Part shown: positions 1 to 6,792 of the stretch, piece by piece
How the letters are laid out: each line of letters opens with the position of its first letter
Position numbering within the stretch: the stretch's first letter is position 1
NCBI GenBank assembly: GCA_003641785.1
Contig: QNAO01000037.1
Coordinates: forward strand, 1-7,801
DNA length: 7,801 nucleotides
Direction: 5' to 3'
From: Thermotogae bacterium
GTDB lineage: Bacteria > Thermotogota > Thermotogae > Thermotogales > DSM-5069
Position numbers and translations under genes: made by a program
Notes under the pieces: generated by a model
The model's input: only the letters and a program-made list of their open reading frames with translations
Told to the model about the DNA's origin: nothing
Database searches by the model: none

Positions 1-471
1 TATGACCTGATCTATGTCTTCAACACATTTCGAGATCAACTGCTTGAATCTTTTGTCTCTTTTCAATACGAACATTCCTGTGCCATGCGCCGTGACAACC
101 ACCGGTGTACCGAACAAATTTTTGAGTAATGACGCTATGGGACACCAAATTCCAAGATGCTGGACGTGGATAATGCCGGGACGAAATTCTTCAAATACTT
201 TCAACGCTTCTCGTAAATAAAGGGATATTATTTGAGCTATTTCGTGAGAATCATACTCCAAAAAGCTGCGTGAGGGTTCCGTTGGATGTGATGTGAACAC
301 AGGAACCGGGCTTATTTTTACATTATGGGTAATGTATCTCTCTTTTGATGAAGGACCCGGATAGACGACACAAACCCTGTGCTTTTTACTAAGCTCCTCT
401 GCCAGTTTCCTTACATATGTTCCGCTCCCCGAACCCCGCAAAGGGACAGAATGCAGCATAAGTATCCGCAA
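1..471 (-). CDS. GT4-type (GT-B fold) glycosyltransferase, N-terminal part, runs off left edge
   Basis: Open frame with no stop for 157 codons to the window edge, so only the N-terminal domain is visible. Family role: transfer of a sugar from an activated donor to a sugar or lipid acceptor at the cytoplasmic side of the membrane. Seen: first Rossmann strand RILMLHSVP (residues 2-10), glycine-rich loop GSGSGTYV (13-20) leading into helix RKLAEEL, then strand VCVVYPG, strand GIIHVQHLG (99-107), and PVVVTAHGTG (123-132), the usual order in GT4 N-terminal domains. The start is taken as TTG at 471: GAGGTG at 483-478 lies 6 nt upstream and overlaps the stop of the preceding gene, and the protein then begins MRILML. 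An in-frame GTG at 480 lies inside that ribosome site, so it is less likely. It is last in the visible sugar-transport operon and probably translationally coupled to the GT2 gene. Donor and acceptor are unknown. Confidence 0.85.
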   Translation of the reverse strand, partial: MRILMLHSVPLRGSGSGTYVRKLAEELSKKHRVCVVYPGPSSKERYITHNVKISPVPVFTSHPTEPSRSFLEYDSHEIAQIISLYLREALKVFEEFRPGIIHVQHLGIWCPIASLLKNLFGTPVVVTAHGTGMFVLKRDKRFKQLISKCVEDIDQVI

Positions 472-481
472 AGTTTCCACC

Positions 482-1636
482 TCAAATGTTTTGGGTTATT
501 CCTTTCCACAGAGTGATTGTTTCTATAAGCTCAGAAATTACATCTTCTCTTTTCTGGTACACGTAGGGGATTTTTGCGTTTTCCATACAGTTCTCAAAAC
601 CCTTCTTGTCACCTTCAGAAAGGTATTTCATTGCCATCATTTTGGAATGCTCTATTATCCGGTCTTCAAGGTCATCTTGCATAAAGATTCCGGGGTAAGG
701 TAAAAACTCTTCGAAAGCGACTTTTTGAACTCTTTCATCCTGCAAATGTCTCCGAAACTTCTCACGTAGATACAAGAATCGGTAGATATCTTCTCTTGCC
801 TTTTTCCAGTGCGGTGTTTTTTTCTTTGGCGGGCAATGCTTGACAAACAACTTTGAATCAAAATAGAATCTGTATCCAAGCATTCGCGCGTTAAAGACAT
901 AGTCCATATCTTCCCCACGATTCACACACGGGTCAAAGCAAATATTTTGCATTACTTCCCTTGAGATGACCATATTCCCGCCAAGCGCAACCATTGTGGC
1001 CTTAAATCTTGGTTTTCCGCTCATTAGGCGCTCAAACGCTTTGTTGAATGATACATCTTTTGGCCACCATTTGATCTCCCAGAAATGGGCGTAGTTTGGT
1101 CTGTTTTGTTTGTAATACCCAGCTTTTCCAAGAATTGTGCCGTTGTCTTCCGCCACTGAATAGATACCTTCTTCTGATTTTTCAAAGTAGCTTTTGTCTA
1201 TCAGGAGTTCATCATCGTCGAGAAAAACACCAAGATCACTGCCTGTTTCGAGTGCTGCAAGTAGGCAGAGATTTCTAACTTTAGAGTAGTTGCTTGGCTC
1301 AATGGGGGAAAAATCATTTACACCTTTTTTATTCAACTTCAACTTCAAGCAGTTGAACCAGGAATAGGAGCATAGTTTGAGCTCCATCCTGTTGAAATAA
1401 TCCTTCAAATAGGATTCGAGCAGTTTTTCAACCTCATCCCTAAGATCTCTCCTGTTCGAAACACCTATCACCCTTACAGGTATTTCTCCTTTCTTGATCT
1501 CATCGAATTCTAAAAGATTGTCCAACAACTTAGCGAGTGTGCCTTCACTGTTCAATGGGGTTGGATGATCAAAAATGATTTCCTCGGTACCATCCGTTGG
1601 ACCCCAGTATGTTGGGATGACTACGCACTTTTTGAT
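482..1636 (-). CDS. GT2-like (GT-A fold) glycosyltransferase with probable ATC start
   Basis: Likely a cytoplasmic or membrane-associated inverting glycosyltransferase using a nucleotide sugar and a divalent metal; specificity unknown. With the start placed at ATC 1636 it is 384 residues. Seen: N-terminal strand KKCVVIPTYWG (2-12), typical of the GT-A nucleotide-binding strand; acidic metal site FLDDDEL with DDD at about 140-142; LGGNM at about 218-222; NRGEDMDYV with EDxD at about 242-245, like the (E)D catalytic motif of GT2; FVKHCPP with His at about 267; then a helical, charged C-terminal region of roughly 85 residues. No membrane segment is evident. The first ATG/GTG/TTG in frame is TTG 1555, which would delete the IPTYWG strand and has no good ribosome site. 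An in-frame stop (TAA, end of the upstream permease) at 1654-1652 limits the extension. GGAGG at 1649-1645 lies 8 nt before ATC 1636. A sequencing error at the start codon is the main alternative. Confidence 0.8.
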   Translation of the reverse strand: MKKCVVIPTYWGPTDGTEEIIFDHPTPLNSEGTLAKLLDNLLEFDEIKKGEIPVRVIGVSNRRDLRDEVEKLLESYLKDYFNRMELKLCSYSWFNCLKLKLNKKGVNDFSPIEPSNYSKVRNLCLLAALETGSDLGVFLDDDELLIDKSYFEKSEEGIYSVAEDNGTILGKAGYYKQNRPNYAHFWEIKWWPKDVSFNKAFERLMSGKPRFKATMVALGGNMVISREVMQNICFDPCVNRGEDMDYVFNARMLGYRFYFDSKLFVKHCPPKKKTPHWKKAREDIYRFLYLREKFRRHLQDERVQKVAFEEFLPYPGIFMQDDLEDRIIEHSKMMAMKYLSEGDKKGFENCMENAKIPYVYQKREDVISELIETITLWKGITQNI

Positions 1637-1644
1637 TTCAATTA

Positions 1645-1649
1645 CCTCC
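1645..1649 (-). promoter_or_regulatory. Shine-Dalgarno GGAGG that decides the GT2 gene start
   Basis: AAAGGAGG directly follows the permease stop codon. GGAGG is 8 nt from ATC 1636, 2 nt from ATT 1642 and about 90 nt from TTG 1555. It therefore supports initiation at ATC 1636 and argues against the canonical TTG. Confidence 0.75.
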
Positions 1650-1651
1650 TT

Positions 1652-2497
1652 TTATCCTTTTACTGCACCAGTTGTAAATCCTGATACAAAGTATCTTTGC
1701 AGGAAAGTGAAGAAAATTAGCGCTGGTATAGATATGACAATTCCAGCAGCCATTACTAAGTTCCACGAAGTCATGAACTCTTGCTGGAACTCGTACAATC
1801 CCAGCGGCAAAGTTCTTGTGTTGCTATTTGTCAGCACTGTTGCAAACAGAACCTCGTTCCAAGACTTCATGAATGAAAGAATTGCCACCGTGGCGATTCC
1901 CGGTTTAGCTACTGGAAGGATTATTTTTGTGAACGCCTTGAAATTGTCGCAACCATCTGTAAGAGCAACCTCCCTGAGTTCCGATGGTATCGTATCAAAG
2001 TAGCCTCGCATGATCCATATGGCAAAAGGCGCTACAAAAGCAGTGTAAGTGATTACAAGCCCGGGATAGGTGCCAATGAGAGGAATCCCAAGTTTATTCT
2101 TGATAAGTATGAAGATCAAGTAATACGGTAACAAGAATAAAATACCGGGGAACATTTGTGTTATCAAAAAGGTAATTCCAATAGTTTTCCTTCCGGGAAA
2201 TCTGAATTTCGAGAGCCCATAACCAGCGAACACTGCCACTACAGTGGCCAAGGCCATGGATAAGAGTGAAACTATCAAGCTGTTTTTGTAATATTTTGCC
2301 ATCGGAATGGCCTTCCATATGTCGAGATAGTTCAAAAACCTTATCCTGCTTGGGAAAAGACTCGGATGCATTGTGTAGATATCCTCTGGATATTTTAACG
2401 AGGAGACTACAAGCCAGTACAAAGGGAAGAGAACAAATAACAGTAGAAAGACAATTCCTACCACTTTGAAGGTCTTCTTCAGTACTCTCTTTCTCAT
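1652..2497 (-). CDS. carbohydrate ABC transporter permease, MalG/UgpE type
   Basis: Second membrane subunit of a CUT1-type sugar importer (COG0395-like), 281 residues, the usual size. Seen: a hydrophobic first helix (about 11-31), further hydrophobic segments near 73-95, 107-132, 142-163, 202-220 and 247-266, and the cytoplasmic ATPase-docking EAA loop EVALTDG...ILP (about 176-195). The C-terminal ending GFTTGAVKG is characteristic of MalG-like permeases. There are two adjacent ATG codons, at 2500 and 2497. GGAGG at 2509-2505 is 4 nt from the first and 7 nt from the second, so 2497 is preferred. A longer reading from 2599 is rejected because its extra 34 residues overlap the partner permease in another frame and look unlike a permease. 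The A of its ATG is the last base of the upstream stop (TGATG), so translation is probably coupled. It pairs with the upstream permease; the ATPase is not encoded here. Confidence 0.95.
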   Translation of the reverse strand: MRKRVLKKTFKVVGIVFLLLFVLFPLYWLVVSSLKYPEDIYTMHPSLFPSRIRFLNYLDIWKAIPMAKYYKNSLIVSLLSMALATVVAVFAGYGLSKFRFPGRKTIGITFLITQMFPGILFLLPYYLIFILIKNKLGIPLIGTYPGLVITYTAFVAPFAIWIMRGYFDTIPSELREVALTDGCDNFKAFTKIILPVAKPGIATVAILSFMKSWNEVLFATVLTNSNTRTLPLGLYEFQQEFMTSWNLVMAAGIVISIPALIFFTFLQRYFVSGFTTGAVKG

Positions 2498-3393
2498 CAT
2501 TCTGCCTCCAGCTTTGTGAATCGGAGATAAGCCAATATAAGAATCAACATAATTAGCATCATGACAACACTCATCGCAGCTCCCATTCCGAAATCCCAAT
2601 TCTTAAAGGATCTAATCCAGATATTCAGTGAAAGAATGTTGGCCTCCTTAGAGGGAGAGCCACCTGTGAGAATGAATGGAACAGTAAAATTGTTAAATGA
2701 CCACAATGCTGTTAGAACAGTGAGAACAGTGATTGTTGGCGAAATTAACGGAAGTGTGATGCGCGTGAACTTCTGCCAATCTGAAGCACCATCAACTGTT
2801 GCCGCTTCGTACAGCTCGCCCGGAATACTCTGCAAGCTGGCGAGAATTGTGATAAACCACAACGGCCAACGAACCCATACATTGCCGATTATTATCGACA
2901 ACAAAGCCATCTTTCCTGTTAGCCAAGAAATAGGTTCGCTCACTAACCCTGTTTTCAACAGTATGGAGTTGATTATCCCCCAGTCTTGCAAGAACATGAA
3001 TCTGAGGTTTGTCAGGCTGACAACACCTGGGAGGATATAAGGTATAAGCAGAACTCCTCTGATAACGTTTCTGCCCTTGAAATAGCCATTCAACAAAACT
3101 GCTCCAAGAATACCTAAGATGAAACATCCAAAAACAGATGCAATCACAAAGATCAACGTATAACTAAGTGAAGACCAGAAGACACCTTGAATATTACTCA
3201 AAGCCCTTGTGTAGTTTGCAAAGCCAACAAATGGAGCTTGTGTCCAGTCTCTTATGTAGTAGACGTTCAGTCCTCTAAAACTGATGTACACTCCCCAAAT
3301 TGTGGGAATAATATGCACAAAGAAAGTCAAAATAATTGCCGGTATGAGTAGTCTGTACGCAAACAGCGCGTTTCTTGCTTTTAGTGATGTCAT
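2497..3393 (-). CDS. carbohydrate ABC transporter permease, MalF/UgpA type
   Basis: First membrane subunit of a CUT1-type sugar importer (COG1175-like), 298 residues. Seen: N-terminal helix around 11-37, hydrophobic segments near 76-101, 111-128, 163-187, 215-232 and 268-290, and the EAA loop EAATVDGASDWQKFTRITLP (196-215) that contacts the ATPase. It lacks the large extra N-terminal region of E. coli MalF, as is usual for this subfamily. ATG 3393 is preceded by AGAGGTG (3410-3404), about 10 nt upstream. The gene follows the binding-protein gene after a 65-nt gap that carries a strong hairpin and overlaps the next permease by one base. Substrate is probably a mono- or oligosaccharide; the sequence does not say which. 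Confidence 0.95.
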   Translation of the reverse strand: MTSLKARNALFAYRLLIPAIILTFFVHIIPTIWGVYISFRGLNVYYIRDWTQAPFVGFANYTRALSNIQGVFWSSLSYTLIFVIASVFGCFILGILGAVLLNGYFKGRNVIRGVLLIPYILPGVVSLTNLRFMFLQDWGIINSILLKTGLVSEPISWLTGKMALLSIIIGNVWVRWPLWFITILASLQSIPGELYEAATVDGASDWQKFTRITLPLISPTITVLTVLTALWSFNNFTVPFILTGGSPSKEANILSLNIWIRSFKNWDFGMGAAMSVVMMLIMLILILAYLRFTKLEAE

Positions 3394-3426
3394 CGTGGTG
3401 AGTCACCTCTAATCAGCAATAACAGT

Positions 3427-3452
3427 AATATGGGGGGAAGTCCCCCCATATT
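3427..3452 (-). promoter_or_regulatory. perfect 11-bp GC-rich hairpin between binding-protein and permease genes
   Basis: AATATGGGGGG and CCCCCCATATT form an uninterrupted 11-bp stem with a 4-nt loop, 7 nt after the stop of the sugar-binding-protein gene. On the minus-strand transcript no clean U-run follows the stem (next bases are ACTGTTATTGC), so it is not a standard intrinsic terminator. Hairpins at this place in sugar ABC operons are known to protect the upstream mRNA or attenuate read-through, giving excess binding protein over permeases. That role here is inference. Confidence 0.7.
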
Positions 3453-3458
3453 TGTAGA

Positions 3459-4727
3459 TTATTTGTATGAATCAAGTGCTTGCTGCAGTTCTTTGTCATA
3501 TTCTTTCAGGAGAGAACGAATTTTCTCGTCATTCAGGTTATCATTTGCATTCGCACTGAAGATATCAACAATAATTTGAGGGACAAATCTTTCCATTGCA
3601 CCCCATGCCGGATGAATAGGATAGTGACTTCCAGCATCACCGATCATTTTGAAATCTTTCCACATCTCAGCATACGGTTCTTGATGGAAGAAAGGCTCTT
3701 CATAAGCAGCTTTTACTGTAGGGGCTACAAACATCTTTTCAGCAAGCAATGCTTGGATTTCCGGTCGTGTGAGGAACTTAATCCACTTCATAGCTGCTTC
3801 TTTGTTCTTCGATTCCACTGATATCATGAGATCACTTCCACCGACAAAGCCCGTCCTGAGATTCTCGTTTTTCCCAGGTTGAAGTGCAATGCCAATTTTA
3901 CCGGATTTCAGCCACTCTTCAGATATCTTTCGGTCTACTTTCAACACAAACCAGGGACCTGGATACATAAATGCAACATCCCCGTTGAAAAAGGAAACGC
4001 AGATTTCGTTATGTCCCATATCAGCAAGTCCAGGCGACATTACTTTGTATTTTCCAAGCATGTCTGCCCAGAATTTGACAGACTCGAAGGCTTTCTCAGA
4101 ATCGAGAAGCACTTCGTCTCCATCTTCAGAGATGATATCTGTGTTATTCTGCCAAAGAAAGCTTCCCACGTAGTGTCCATTACCCTTTCCTCTTAATCCT
4201 ACAGGGTATTCTATTTCTCCTTTCTCTTTCAAGAAAATGGCAGAATATAAGAGATCTCCCCAGGTTTTTGGTGGATTTGGAAGATCATACTTTTCCATGA
4301 GATCTTTTCTGTACACTAGAGCTCTGATGTCTGCAAACCAAGGAACGGCGTACATGCGTCCATCATACCCTCTTGTCTTCCAAGGGCCTCCGAGGAAATA
4401 CTCCTTGCCTCCAAAGTAATCCTCCATGTCAGTGAGATCAACAAATGCTTTAGTTGCTTGCAAAGCTCCTACCCATGTCGTTCCCACCTGAGTGACATCT
4501 GGCCCCTGTCCAGAGGCAACCATTGCCATCAATTTAGTCCAACCTTCGCCCCAGCTTGTAAACTCGACATTAACTTTGATGCCTGTTTCCTTTTCAAACA
4601 ACGGAACTGCCTCGGCGATGAACTCTCTCGCACCCGAACCGCTCATCATCATAAAGTTGATGGTTGTTGCAAATGTTATGATACCGGTAACACTAATCAC
4701 CAAAAAAACAAACAGTACCTTTTTCAT
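3459..4727 (-). CDS. sugar ABC transporter substrate-binding protein
   Basis: Extracytoplasmic receptor of the importer (COG1653, MalE/UgpB-like), 422 residues. It captures the sugar and delivers it to the two permeases. Seen: signal peptide MKKVLFVFLVISVTGIITFA with probable signal-peptidase I cleavage near residue 20 (ITFA-TT) and no lipobox cysteine, so it is likely free in the periplasm/toga space. Next come NFMMMSG, the LFEKETGIKV region of the first lobe, GQGPDV (about 73-78, typical of the family), YAVPWFADIRALVYRKDL (hinge and sugar-site region), aromatic residues that could stack on sugar, and C-terminal EIQALLAEKMFVAPT. ATG 4727 has GGAGGTG (4739-4733) 5 nt upstream. It is 32 nt after the LacI gene, consistent with co-transcription. 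Ligand unknown; close homologues bind various mono- or oligosaccharides. Confidence 0.95.
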   Translation of the reverse strand: MKKVLFVFLVISVTGIITFATTINFMMMSGSGAREFIAEAVPLFEKETGIKVNVEFTSWGEGWTKLMAMVASGQGPDVTQVGTTWVGALQATKAFVDLTDMEDYFGGKEYFLGGPWKTRGYDGRMYAVPWFADIRALVYRKDLMEKYDLPNPPKTWGDLLYSAIFLKEKGEIEYPVGLRGKGNGHYVGSFLWQNNTDIISEDGDEVLLDSEKAFESVKFWADMLGKYKVMSPGLADMGHNEICVSFFNGDVAFMYPGPWFVLKVDRKISEEWLKSGKIGIALQPGKNENLRTGFVGGSDLMISVESKNKEAAMKWIKFLTRPEIQALLAEKMFVAPTVKAAYEEPFFHQEPYAEMWKDFKMIGDAGSHYPIHPAWGAMERFVPQIIVDIFSANANDNLNDEKIRSLLKEYDKELQQALDSYK

Positions 4728-4759
4728 ATCAACACCTCCTCATTATAAAGTTCCGGCTA

Positions 4760-5767
4760 CTACGCGCTTTCTCTAATAATCAAGCGTGTAGGCAGCTTTA
4801 CATGCTTCTCTGAATCATTTGGTTGTGTCTCATCCATTATCTGCAGTAATGTCCTGGCTGCAATCTCCCCCATTAAGGTCATATCTTGAGAAACGGTGGT
4901 CAAAGAGGGAAACACATACTCAGAAATGTGAATGTTATCAAATCCCACAACCCGAACGTCTTTGGGAACATCAAATCCCCTCTTCCTTAACCCTCTTAAA
5001 GCTCCAATCGCTATGAGATCCGTGAAGCAGAAAAGCGCATCAAAGCTCGGATGTTTCTCAATCAACTCTTCAACTGCTTTCACTCCCCCTCTAAGTGTGT
5101 TTTCCGCAGGCACGGAAATTGCTTCTAAATTGTGCTCACACATGACATCTGTGTATGCCCTTAGTCTTTCCTCCACTGAGGGCTTCGTTCCAATTCCTGT
5201 AATGTAGCAAATCTCACGTGAGCCTTTCGCAATCAAGTACTCAACTGCCATTCTTGCACCATTGTAGTTGTTCGATGACACAGAGTAAAAATCGTACGTA
5301 CCCTCCGGATCTTCACCAACAAGTACAACAGGAATGTCATTACTTTTGAGCGCTTTCAGAAGAGATTTCTCATGAGTTCCCTCGAAGAGAATCAGTCCAT
5401 CTATCAAGCCAGAATTCACGTAATCAATGAAAAGGGAAGCGCTTTGTTCATCAGACATGTTAAAAATCATGGAGCGATAGCTATGTTTCTTGAACCAGTT
5501 AGAGGCGGCCCGAACGCATTCCCCATAAAATGGTGGTATGACGAAATCTTCGTTAGATTTCACAATAAATCCAAATGTATTTGACCTACTTCCTGCGAGT
5601 ATTCTGGCGACAAATCTGGGTTTGTACTCATGTTTTTTCATGGAGTTCAAGATCCTTATCAGCGTACCCCTTTTCAGCTTTTCTGGATTGTTAATGGCTC
5701 GGGAAACCGTCATTTTTGAAACTCCAGCATCTTTGGCAATCATTTCGATTGTTACTCTTTTTCTCAT
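4760..5767 (-). CDS. LacI-family transcriptional regulator
   Basis: DNA-binding repressor (or activator), probably responding to the transported sugar; 335 residues, the family's usual length. Seen: N-terminal helix-turn-helix TIEMIAKDAGVSKMTVSRAI (6-25), the LacI recognition-helix signature; hinge region YKPRFVARILAGS (48-60); then a periplasmic-binding-protein-like domain starting TFGFIV, with SVEERLRAY (about 187-195), LFCFTDLIAIGALRGL (about 235-250) and VVGFDN (about 263-268), all sugar/dimer-core landmarks. Start: ATG 5767 with AGAGGTGA (about 5778-5771) just upstream. A longer reading from 5809 would add 14 residues translated from the operator and leader, so it is rejected. First gene of the transporter operon, so the operator at 5784-5799 would give autoregulation and control of everything downstream. 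Confidence 0.95.
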   Translation of the reverse strand: MRKRVTIEMIAKDAGVSKMTVSRAINNPEKLKRGTLIRILNSMKKHEYKPRFVARILAGSRSNTFGFIVKSNEDFVIPPFYGECVRAASNWFKKHSYRSMIFNMSDEQSASLFIDYVNSGLIDGLILFEGTHEKSLLKALKSNDIPVVLVGEDPEGTYDFYSVSSNNYNGARMAVEYLIAKGSREICYITGIGTKPSVEERLRAYTDVMCEHNLEAISVPAENTLRGGVKAVEELIEKHPSFDALFCFTDLIAIGALRGLRKRGFDVPKDVRVVGFDNIHISEYVFPSLTTVSQDMTLMGEIAARTLLQIMDETQPNDSEKHVKLPTRLIIRESA

Positions 5768-5783
5768 GGACTCACCTCTGTTG

Positions 5784-5799
5784 ATGTTACCGTTAACAT
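5784..5799. promoter_or_regulatory. LacI-type operator, 16-bp palindrome with central CG
   Basis: ATGTTAC-CG-TTAACAT: seven-base arms around a central CG, with one mismatch between arms (C versus A next to the centre). This is the standard geometry for LacI/GalR-family operators. It lies 16 nt upstream of the LacI start codon and overlaps the candidate -10 element, as expected for repression. Binding by the adjacent regulator is inferred from proximity. Confidence 0.7.
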
Positions 5800-5825
5800 T
5801 ATTCCACAAACAACCCTTTAACCAA
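5798..5825 (-). promoter_or_regulatory. candidate sigma-70-type promoter of the LacI-transporter operon
   Basis: On the minus strand, TTGGTT (5825-5820) is followed after 16 nt by AATAAT (5803-5798). Transcription would begin near 5791, inside the operator palindrome. The -35 is imperfect (TTGGTT versus TTGACA) and the spacer is one short of optimal, so this is a plausible reading rather than a firm one. Confidence 0.45.
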
Positions 5826-6189
5826 AACTCGATTATGAAAGATTATCAACAATCTACGGCTTCTACTTGTCGTCATCGCACTGATGCTTATTATTTCTTG
5901 CTCTCTTTATTACTTGCTTCAGGAATGTTTCGATGCTTTCAAACACACTAATCTTTCTGTTAATCGGTGGGGACAGATTCAAGGGTACAAGTCAGACCTG
6001 ATGATTTCGGCCCAATTTTTTCCTTGGACCATATGGTTGATTCTCTTCATATGTCAGATTTAAGTGTACTAGTAGTTGAAGAATGCGTTTATTCTGTCAA
6101 GTCCCTGTGATTTTCTGAATCCTTGGCTACATAGCTATCAATCAATTTGCACAGATGTTTGCCACAGTGAGCGAAATTTTTCAATTTTC
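5826..6189. other. 364-nt intergenic region without a convincing gene
   Basis: Lies between the end of the flavoprotein gene and the operon promoter. Contents: an imperfect direct repeat TTTGCACAGATG / TTTGCCACAGTG at about 6146-6169; two CATATG sites at about 6030-6053; a minus-strand TTGACA at 6100-6095 with no good -10; and a plus-strand open frame of 48 codons (5964-6107) without a start or ribosome site. No intrinsic terminator is visible after the flavoprotein gene. The GTGGGGACAG-containing stretch from about 5967 may be a decayed repeat or mobile-element remnant. Confidence 0.5.
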
Positions 6190-6792
6190 TTACTTACTCT
6201 TCACTGAAGCTGACCGTCGTCTCTCAACATTTTTTACTAGCATTTTCACAAACTCATCAAGTCGTTTCTTCACTTCAGGGACCTCAATTAAGTCGCCGTT
6301 GATCGAATTCTTTCTGTATTCTCTTGAAGGAAACAAAAGTACTTCTGGCCAAAAGCCAAGGTTTGCGAAACTGTAGAGAGCCTCATGAAGAGCCATGTCA
6401 CCCCCCGCTGAAAGATTTCCAACAATTATGAAGTTTATCTTCTTCAAGAATGACTTTGTGTAGTGATCAAAGCTTTTGAAAATGGCTTGGGATCTTTCAG
6501 CAAAAGCGAAATACATAGATGAAAGATGCGCCCCATAGGTCGGGATTGCGAAGATCACGATATCTGCGTTCTCGCATTTCTTATAGATATCGGGGGTGTC
6601 ATCCTTTATTGGGCATTCCTTATTAGCGAAGCATTCATAGTTACAGTGATTGCATGATCTGATATCAAGTTGTGAAGCTTTCATGATCTCTACCTCGGAG
6701 CCGTATTCTCGAAATCCGTCCAAACAATAGCTTGCCAGCTTTGAGCAGTTTCCTTCCTTTCTCGCGCTGAATACCACTGCAAGAACTTTTAT
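6190..6792 (-). CDS. iron-sulfur-flavoprotein-like FMN oxidoreductase with probable ATA start
   Basis: Flavodoxin-fold protein of the NADPH-dependent FMN reductase/Isf group, probably a cytoplasmic electron carrier or reductase; 200 residues from ATA 6792. Seen: first beta-strand KVLAVVFSA (2-10), FMN-phosphate loop SARKEGNCS (9-17), a cysteine cluster C47-x2-C50-x3-C54-x5-C60 followed by PIKDD, close to the compact Cys motif of Isf proteins (family pattern Cx2Cx2Cx4-7C) that can hold a 4Fe-4S cluster, IFAIPTYGAHLSSM (about 80-93, flavin ring region) and VGNLSAGG. The nearest canonical start, GTG 6777, would remove IKVLA from strand 1. ATA 6792 has AAGGTGA 6 nt upstream, and an in-frame TGA (6801-6799) rules out anything longer than three further codons. 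Its ATAA overlaps the stop of the DUF3795 gene by 4 nt, mimicking the common ATGA coupling. Whether the cluster is really bound is uncertain. Confidence 0.8.
   Translation of the reverse strand: MKVLAVVFSARKEGNCSKLASYCLDGFREYGSEVEIMKASQLDIRSCNHCNYECFANKECPIKDDTPDIYKKCENADIVIFAIPTYGAHLSSMYFAFAERSQAIFKSFDHYTKSFLKKINFIIVGNLSAGGDMALHEALYSFANLGFWPEVLLFPSREYRKNSINGDLIEVPEVKKRLDEFVKMLVKNVERRRSASVKSK

Noticed and set aside
655..918. 87-codon minus-strand frame inside the GT2-like gene
   Set aside because: It is an out-of-frame shadow of that gene, with no domain or ribosome site.
482..1555. TTG 1555 as the start of the GT2-like gene
   Set aside because: It has no ribosome site and would remove the conserved VVIPTYWG strand. 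GGAGG is placed for a start near 1636.
1575..2003. 142-codon plus-strand open frame, and similar plus-strand frames at 2561-3040, 3879-4196 and 5538-5951
   Set aside because: They lie antisense within clear permease, binding-protein and regulator genes, lack ribosome sites, and their translations show no recognisable domain.
2501..2599. Longer start (2599) for the MalG-type permease
   Set aside because: The extra residues are hydrophilic and cysteine-rich, overlap the upstream permease in another frame, and a ribosome site with two ATGs is present at 2509-2495.
3427..3452. Hairpin as an intrinsic terminator
   Set aside because: No U-run follows, and same-strand operon genes continue 34 nt later.
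4742..4747. TATAAT on the minus strand just before the binding-protein gene, as a promoter -10
   Set aside because: Transcription would start within the ribosome binding site, and no matching -35 is present. The gene is probably read from the LacI promoter.
5768..5809. Longer start (5809) for the LacI regulator
   Set aside because: It would translate through the operator palindrome and the ribosome site. ATG 5767 gives the usual LacI N-terminus.
6190..6777. GTG 6777 as the start of the flavoprotein gene
   Set aside because: It cuts into the first flavodoxin strand, and the ribosome site is 21 nt away.
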